From the NCBI GenBank assembly GCA_031763025.1, contig JASSKH010000021.1, positions 6,776,611 through 6,840,610 of the forward strand: a stretch of DNA of 64,000 nucleotides, in the 5' to 3' direction. Under the pieces are notes generated by a model that worked only from the letters and a program-made list of their open reading frames with translations, was not told the DNA's origin and searched no databases. Shown one piece after another: positions 58,101 through 64,000 of this stretch (the first letter of the stretch is position 1; each line of letters starts with the position of its first letter). Position numbers and translations under genes: made by a program. This DNA comes from Macrocystis pyrifera. Lineage: Eukaryota > Sar > Phaeophyceae > Laminariales > Laminariaceae.

Positions 58101-60261
58101 ACCACTACCACTACCACTACCACACCACCACTAATACCACTCCCACCACCACCACCAGTACCTTCATGAGGGCGACTACTCTCTCCTCGTCGAGATCAAG
58201 CCTTTCTTTCAGCCACAACATTTTCGGCTCCATATTTTCTCGCGGGGACAGCCCCAGTAGAGGAGGGAAGCTTCTAACCGTCGCAGCTACTTCCTGTACC
58301 GGGAACGGAACATGGGGAAGGGGAAGGGGGGGGGGGGGGGGGGGGACACAGTGCGCGGCAACGCGGGAAAACGGGAACATGACGGGGACGGGGGAGGGCT
58401 CTTGTGGGGGAAGGTGGTGGTGGTGGTGGTGGTGGTGGTGGTGGTAGTGAGTATCGTCCGACAAACAGAACCACGCAGCACACAGCGCGCAAAGCAATGG
58501 GGATCCGGGGGAGGCGGGGGGAGGGGCGTACTCATTTGTTGCTTGCCTTAGTCATCTGACCATTGACCACGCATCCCTTTCGAGATGGAGCATCGTTCCT
58601 ACTCCTAATAGAGACACCTCCAACATTTGGGCGCTCATTGCCGGCATCTTTTGTGGAGGCGGGGGTACCCCCTGATGAACCGAAACAGACTGCGCGTAGC
58701 ACTCAGCGGTTGATAGCTATAACAGTGCTGGGGCACGGCCAGCCCCCACCTCGATATCGTTGTGACGGGGTTGCCCGAGCGGTGCGGTAGGTATCGGCGA
58801 TACATGGTCTCGGCTTGACGGTGTCGGAGAAAAAAAACACCCACCTTTTGATCGAGGCCCAGTCGCCCTTGAAGCCAGAGCTTCGTCGGCTCGAGGTTAT
58901 CTTCGATGCTGTAACTAAATATGAGATACACGACCAAGCCGAGAGGGAGAGAGGGACGGAGGGGGGGGGGGAGGAAGGATGGAAGGGGGGAAGGGGAGGG
59001 AGGGAGGGGGGGGGGGGGGGGGGAGTGCACTCGATATCGGGGGGAGGAGAGGGAGGGCGTGTGTGCTCACGTCATGCATGGCCGTAGTCGTATGGCCAAA
59101 ACACTCACATCCCTAAAATTCCGGGATAGAACATGTCGGGTTTTCACCGAGCAGGCAAATATTGCTTGCACCAAGCGCGAAGCGCCGTGAGGGGTTGGGC
59201 AAGTCGCATGAAGGGTGGGCTGCATGCTACTAAGAACCGCTTGTGAGGGGGACATTCTTGCATATGGATGACAGCGTCGAATTAATAGATTGAGGGATCA
59301 TCGAATGGTGCCCGAAGCGGCACCGAGCGCCTTTCAAACCTTATTGCGAAAATACGATAGTCGCGCAGCAAGAAGCAGTCAAAAGAAAACAAAAACATGC
59401 AAAAACTGAAAGCTAAAGAGAGGAACCACACTACGGCGAAACCCGTTCTCGGGGTAAACCTAACAAGTAAAATAAAACCAGAAAGTCCGTCAATTCAGAA
59501 ATTCCAAAAAACAGCCTCTTTCATCCCCGCGCGCGAGGAAGAGCAGCCAGGATCACAAGCACCAACCGTACATACTCTGCTCTTCTGACAACTTCGAGCC
59601 ACGACAGCTGCGTCTACCACCGTCTGAACAAGTCCCCGTGAAGCCAGGGCAGCAGATATTACAAATCATGAAAGCATTTCCCCCGAAACGGCTAGTCAGA
59701 CCATGAAGTAGGGATCTGATCTGTCTATGCTGACAAATCATGAAAAGGGGATCTGGTCTCTCTAGATCATGGAAAGGGGGCCTGATCTGTACAGATCGTG
59801 GAAAGGGGACCCGATCTGTCCAGAACACGAACAAAGAGATCTGATATGTCTAGATAATGAAAATGGTACATCATATGCCCCATGTGTGTAGCCCCCGCAC
59901 CGTGAGTCTAAACTTTACAATGTACTGCTATATAGTACCTGAGAATATTCGGGCAGGCGCACACCACGGGCGCTACGTCGTCCGCCTCGAGCCCCAGTCC
60001 CTCGTGAAGCCAGGCTAGCTTCGGGTAGAGTGAGTTGTCCGCGTTCGCGCCAAAGAGGGACGGGTTTGCCTTGAGGATCCTTACCGCTGCGTCGCGATCG
60101 ATGCGCAACCGCTGCTGCAGCCACTTTACCTGTGTAGAGGTTGGGATGCAGGTGAGCGAGGTGGAGGTTGGGGGAAGGTGGTAGTTGCAGAGAGGGGAAG
60201 ACGACAGTGGCGGCAGACCCATTACAGCAGCAGCTAGAGCATTGCAACAGCAGGGGTAACG

Positions 60262-60308
<47 letters not shown>

Positions 60309-60311
60309 GGA

Positions 60312-60358
<47 letters not shown>

Positions 60359-60676
60359 AGAAGAAGCAGGAGCAGCAGCAGCAGTAGCAGCAGCAGAAGA
60401 AGAAGCAGCAGCAGTAGCAGCAGCAGAAGAAGCAGCAGCAGCAGCAGTAGCATCAGCAACACCGGCGCCAACACCAATACCTGCACCAGCAACAATATTA
60501 ACAGCAGAACACCAACAATGCCAACACCAACGCCGACGGCAACACGACCATCGGTGCCAGAACCAACAACAACAGCAAAAACACAAGGACAGAAACATAA
60601 ACAACTGCTACAACAGCAGCAACAACAACAGCAGCGGCAGCAACAGCAACAGCAACAACAAAATCGACAACCACAA

Positions 60677-60711
<35 letters not shown>

Positions 60712-63019
60712 CAACAGCAACAACCAACGCGGATGTCAGCATCTGAACCAACGCCAGCATCGGTAGCAACACTAACACCAGCCATATCAGCCCCAAAACC
60801 ACCCCCGACATCGACAAAAGCAACAGCACCATCAGGAACAACGACACCAACACTCACACCAACAGCGACACCAAAAATCATGAACACAGCCAACACCAAC
60901 ACTACACCAGTACCAGCCGAAAACCAACACCAGCAGCAGCAGCAACGACAGTGAGACCAGCACCAGCACTGACACCAATACGGACACCTACAGCAGCACC
61001 TGCTCCAGCACCAATAGCAACAGCAAGACACCAACCTTACCAACACCGACGCCAACAGGAACATCGGCGACAGCACCAACAGCAACAGCAAACAGCACAG
61101 CCACAGCAGCAACAACACCGACAGAAACAACAACGAAACCAAAAACACTCAACATCAGCAACAAACGCAGCAACAACACCAACACCAACACAAACACCGA
61201 TGCCAACATCAGCACCAGCACCGGTAGCAACACCAACACCAACCATACCAACACCGACAAAAAAGCACCAGCGCCAGCAGGAACAACAGCAGCACACACA
61301 CCCGCACCGACAACATCGACAACGGCACCAGCAAGCCAACACCATCTCCAATACCAACACCGCAACAGCTGTCAACGCCAGCACCAAAAAAAAAAAAACA
61401 AAACAACAACAACAACAACACCAACAACCATACTCACACCAACAATACCACCGACAATAACGCCGCCCCAAACACCACCGCCAGTAGCAATAGCTCAATT
61501 GGCCACAGCACCACAAACACCGCCACAACCAACAACAACAGCACCACCACCACCACCACCACCCGCACCAATAACGCCAACAATAAATTCACCAACAACA
61601 ACACCAACAGCAACACCAGCACAAACAGACACCAGCATGACCAACAGCATCAACATCAACACCAATCACCACCACCGGCAAACCACCAACAACGCCGATA
61701 ACACAGCTACAACGATATAAACGACGACGCCAACAACATCACTACCAACACCACCACCAACAACCATATCAACACCATGACCAGCCCCCCCCTAGCCCCG
61801 CTAGCCCCCCCCCCCTCCAACAAAACTGCAAATAACTTAGAAGGGATGCACATTCGGGGAAAAATATACAAAGTATAACTAGTGGGAACGGGACAGGGGG
61901 AAAACGCACAAGCCTGGCACAGGGCTGCGGTGTCCCTTTCTGCCGAGAGAGAAAAGCACGACTTCCATCATCCAGACGGGTCGGGGTTAGTGTTGCCGTT
62001 AGGGTTGGGTCTGGTCGGTCGAAACATGAATCGACACGAAATGCGTCAACCATGTCCTTGAACCCAAGCCGAGCGGTACATGCCACTACTAAGACGTCGC
62101 CTACGTGCACATGTGCTCGGTTCAGAACTCTTACCGCATATTATGGAGAATCGGATGGATATCGAACGATAATCAATTTCGATACGACACAGTCAGATGC
62201 ACAATAAAAACACGTCGATACGATTTCGAAAAGTCTATGTACCAGGTACACGTCGAACCGTTTTTTTTTTTTTGTTATCTGCATTGTGAACAAGGGGAGG
62301 ATGGGAGGGCACAGCGAGGTCATTGCGATGTCGACCGATTCTCTAAAAGAAAAAATATTCGGATCCAGCGTTGAACATCGAATGAAACATTCGATACGAT
62401 ACCCAACGTGCACCATCAACTATTTTGTCGAACGAAACGTAACCCCCTTTTTCCACTGGGCCTTCGTTTTGGGGACAACACGATCGGAACCAGAGTAGGA
62501 TCAGTTTTGGAGTCGGTAAAGGGCTAAGCCAACCAGTGACCGCCGCTGATCCGGACTTCCCCCAGCACACACGCTCGGTGCCAGAGCCTCACAACCCGGG
62601 CGCCACCCATCTTCGACAAAAGGTCGGACTGAACTTGACTGTAAACCATAATCCTAACCCTGACCGCCGGAGAATTTTCTCGGAATAGCGATGCAACGAG
62701 GAATTAGGGTGGACCACCAACCATTTGGTCGAAACTCGGTCAACGCGAAAACAATACTGGTGGGAACATACACATCCATATACTTAGGGGGCGGCGGATG
62801 TACTTATTCATTTCATGCACGGCCGTAGTCGTACGACCTACGCGGCGACGGGGGGGGGGGGGGGGAACTCGCCTTTCCTTCCAAATTTTCAAGGTTAAGC
62901 GCCAGAATCGCTGGGAAGGCTTTGATCATCCCGGAGACACCAGCCTGCGTGAGCCCCAAGTAGCCTCGCAGCCAGTCCGCCTTAAGGCTGAGGTTGTCTT
63001 CAATGCTCAAGCCCAGCAT
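54966..63019 (-). CDS. mTERF-family protein, 3' part of a split gene
   Basis: Exons at 63019-62873, 60129-59939, 58914-58845, 58293-58162, 56949-56819 and 55161-54966 join in one frame: 867 nt, 288 aa and a stop. All junctions keep phase; acceptors are AG, donors GT except the first (AAG|GCGAGT). The protein is a chain of mTERF helical repeats with their proline-leucine signature: LGLSIEDNLSLKADWL, LFGANADNSLYPKLAWL, LSYSIEDNLEPTKLWLQ, LLGLSPRENMEPKMLWLKE, LFGYSAKMNLGPTLEFF and terminal LLRYSLKKRMMPRAKMI, followed by a basic tail. mTERF proteins are organelle-targeted, bind nucleic acid and act in mitochondrial or plastid transcription, splicing or ribosome assembly. The target organelle cannot be told, since the N terminus and transit peptide lie beyond 63.02 kb and probably outside the window. 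Introns are 551-2743 bp and full of repeats. Confidence 0.9.
55390..55498 (+). mobile_element. MITE-1 copy 57, inside an mTERF intron
   Basis: Complete, T-type ends. Near the 3' end of the last intron, antisense to the gene. Confidence 0.88.
55628..55770 (-). pseudogene. Decayed duplicate of the mTERF last intron-exon boundary
   Basis: Matches 55140-55262: both have CCAAGAAACG, a G-rich stretch and then, on the minus strand, CTGCACAGAYRCAGCCT with an exon-like start. The frame dies soon after, so it is not a usable exon. Lies in the last intron. Confidence 0.6.
55850..56800. repeat. ACC/ACA-rich low-complexity intron sequence
   Basis: Degenerate ACC, ACT and AAC triplets across most of the last mTERF intron, broken by MITE-1 copy 58. 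Frames through it are Thr/Pro or Val/Gly runs without meaning. Confidence 0.75.
56090..56198 (-). mobile_element. MITE-1 copy 58, inside an mTERF intron
   Basis: Complete but diverged; the rightmost copy in the window. Confidence 0.8.
56819..56949 (-). CDS. mTERF gene, fifth exon in the window
   Basis: 43 codons plus two bases, TCPQLFGYSAKMNLGPTLEF to SNPTLL. Acceptor GACCAG|ACG, donor CTTAG|GTGAGT. A nearer AG (CGCAG|CTG) would drop TCPQ and break the proline position of the repeat, so the upstream one is preferred. Confidence 0.88.
57050..57612 (+). repeat. Minisatellite, ~120 bp unit x5
   Basis: Units begin near 57050, 57177, 57301, 57425 and 57536. Each has CCAGCAGGYACAACGACCA, CTCGMYCCAYYAATCACA, an ACATGCGGCG block, a GAGGG-rich stretch and GCCGAGTTCA. 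Within the fourth intron of the window's mTERF exons (56950-58161). Confidence 0.8.
58162..58293 (-). CDS. mTERF gene, fourth exon in the window
   Basis: 44 codons, EVAATVRSFPPLLGLSPREN to RVVALMK. Acceptor CGGTACAG|GAA, donor ATGAAG|GTACTG. Confidence 0.9.
58320..58446 (+). repeat. G run and (GGT)n in an mTERF intron
   Basis: About 17 G at 58328-58344 and a GGT run at 58415-58446. Confidence 0.8.
58515..58637 (-). mobile_element. LINE 3' end fragment in an mTERF intron
   Basis: Matches the last ~120 bp of the LINE at 15165-15290 (GTTGCTTGCCTTAGTCAT, CCACGCATCCCTTTCGAGA, TACTCCTAATAGAGACACCT). 5'-truncated, as usual for LINEs, and in the gene's orientation. Confidence 0.75.
58845..58914 (-). 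CDS. mTERF gene, third exon in the window
   Basis: 70 nt, YSIEDNLEPTKLWLQGRLGL then DQK. Acceptor ATATTTAG|T, donor CAAAAG|GTGGGT. Confidence 0.9.
59020..59290 (-). repeat. Repeat-5 copy in an mTERF intron
   Basis: Full length, from the G-run and GTGCACTCGATATC to GATGACAGCGTCGAATTAA, with a ~25 base G/A-rich insertion near 59040. Confidence 0.7.
59660..59868 (+). repeat. GATC-rich minisatellite, ~31 bp unit
   Basis: Five to six units of CTGTCTAGATCATGGAAAGG then GGATCTGATCTGT, in the mTERF intron between 58914 and 59939. Confidence 0.75.
59939..60129 (-). CDS. mTERF gene, second exon in the window
   Basis: 63 codons plus two bases, VKWLQQRLRIDRDAAVRILK through PKLAWLHEGLGLEADDV to CPNIL. 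Acceptor CTACACAG|GTAAAG, donor CTCAG|GTACTA. Confidence 0.9.
60255..60760 (+). repeat. CAG/CAA array in an mTERF intron
   Basis: Long CAG and CAA runs (purest at 60262-60350), the start of ~1.5 kb of triplet-rich intron. Its coding frames (Gln/Ala/Ser, Leu on the other strand) are shadows. Confidence 0.85.
60760..61785 (+). repeat. Degenerate CAACACC-type array in an mTERF intron
   Basis: ACCAACACC, AGCAACA and CACCACC repeats with drift; continues the array before it. All in the 2.7 kb GC-AG intron. Confidence 0.8.
62140..62420. repeat. TCGATACGA-rich patch
   Basis: TTTCGATACGAC, GTCGATACGATTTCGAA and ATTCGATACGATAC recall the 19470-19680 stretch. A TACCAGGTA lies at 62240-62248. Confidence 0.45.
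62798..62866 (-). repeat. Repeat-5 end fragment beside an mTERF donor
   Basis: Only the terminal ~55 bp (TCATGCACGGCCGTAGTCGT) and a G run, ending ~7 bases from the first mTERF donor. Confidence 0.55.
62873..63019 (-). CDS. mTERF gene, first exon in the window
   Basis: 49 codons, MLGLSIEDNLSLKADWLRGY to LALNLENLEGK. Acceptor CCCTCTAG|ATG. The M is internal to an mTERF repeat, so it is not the start codon. Donor is GC. Confidence 0.85.
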
Positions 63020-64000
63020 CTAGAGGGAGGGGATACCCCGGCACGGTTGGGGAGGGAGGAGGGTTTTTTGGGCGGGATGTATAACCAGCGACATCACAAA
63101 TCATTGCACGCGGGCTACGGTAGTAAAGCAGTGCTCGTGACTCCGAATGGTTCTGAGGCTCTCCTTTCGAGGAGCTCTCCATCTCACCCAAAAGCCGACA
63201 AAAGTTGAAAAGGAAGACGAACAATAACGTGGACTAGATATACAACGAATAGCATCGGAAAACATTGGTGCAATACTGGTACTTCAATTACGTTGGGTAG
63301 TGTTGGCATTGCCCTTAAGGAGCCTCGGAAGTCAGAAATATTGCCTCGTAAGGAAAAAATAGTGCTGCCTCTGTCGTGGCACGGGTCATGGTACAACCAA
63401 CGCAAATGAAGCCAGCGGTATAATATACAATAACTCTGTCCCGAAAAACAACGTTTTTCTTTGTGTAAATATTATATACCAAAGGTCCTTATATTTCCGT
63501 ACAGAGCGGTACATAACTAGCGGTAAGAACAGCCATAATTCATGAGCTGGATGTCCTAGGCTACGCCCTGCATGAAAAAAGGGAGACACGAATAAACCTT
63601 TCTCTAGGCCCCTGACTGACTCACAACGCCCCTCTCCCCGTCCCTCCTCCTCCCTCGGCGTAAAAAAGCCAGAACACCAGTAACCGCCCTATCCCTTCTC
63701 TCTTCAACGAAAGAGTGTCCGACTCGGACTCGAGCGGGCACTTGAAAAATCGAGAAAAAAGAAGGAGAGCATCGAAAAAAAAGTAAAAGTGACACATAAA
63801 AGGATAACATTACAACTGTTTCGAGAACGGTGTCTTGAGGTTGTACTTGACATTCACTGCTTTTTAGCGCTCGAGATGGCAATAGCAACGCAAGTGCATG
63901 CAAGGCATTCGATATGCATTTGAAAGCCCCTTATTGGCAGCGAATGCGAGATTCTCATTCAAACGGCGGCAAAAACTAGGTACGTTTTTTAGATGGTTGA
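63020..64000. other. Upstream mTERF intron or flank, no exon found
   Basis: No mTERF repeat is visible on the minus strand here. It holds one MITE-2 copy (63426-63511). Confidence 0.4.
63426..63511. mobile_element. MITE-2 copy
   Basis: Ends ACTCTGTCCCGAAA and TATTTCCGTACAGAGCGGTA. Confidence 0.7.

Noticed and set aside
59908-61528. Long leucine-, cysteine-, alanine- and glutamine-rich frames on both strands
   Set aside because: They read through CAG/CAA arrays of an mTERF intron; only the 59939-60129 segment is an exon, in one frame.

Overview
The window looks like nuclear DNA of an intron-rich, repeat-rich eukaryote, most likely a brown alga or a close stramenopile. I infer this from an mTERF-family gene cut into short exons by long introns, from CAG/CAA- and ACC-rich introns, and from the mix of MITEs, tRNA-derived SINEs, LINE ends and a tiny gag-bearing terminal-repeat element. 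The species is inference; a protein or nucleotide search would settle it. There is no sign of operons, phage or CRISPR.

Layout. Positions 1 to about 8.0 kb hold two candidate exons at the left edge (1-55 and 774-891, plus strand) and a long low-complexity reading frame (6385-8028) with a possible split zinc-binding site. From 8.0 to 14.0 kb I see no supported gene. From 14.0 to 56.2 kb the window is a repeat landscape. About 60 copies of one ~109 bp MITE (called MITE-1 here) lie in it, against none in the first 14 kb. With them are a Stowaway-like MITE (MITE-2), a foldback family built on GTCCCGTTTTGGGGAC (MITE-3), four copies of a ~320 bp tRNA-derived SINE, LINE 3' ends, a ~1.07 kb terminal-repeat element with identical 219 bp repeats, palindromic tRNA box-A arrays at 36-37.9 kb, a 306-base C tract and several minisatellites. 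From 63.0 down to 55.0 kb on the minus strand lie six exons of the 3' part of an mTERF gene. They join in one frame to 288 aa ending in a stop; the 5' part lies beyond the window.

The most interesting signal is not a gene. The 9-mers TACCAGGTA and TACCTGGTA occur at least 17 times, about 0.5 expected by chance. In two MITE-1 copies the motif can be seen as a TA that became TACCAGGTA. Other copies show TA changed to TACAGTA, TACCGTA or TACGTA. This is the expected form of excision footprints of TA-targeting DNA transposons, so the genome seems scattered with tiny scars. Other leads are a SINE sitting at the same point inside two MITE-1 copies that share a substitution, head-to-head tRNA box-A palindromes, a GC-AG intron and a decayed duplicate of an exon boundary in the mTERF gene.
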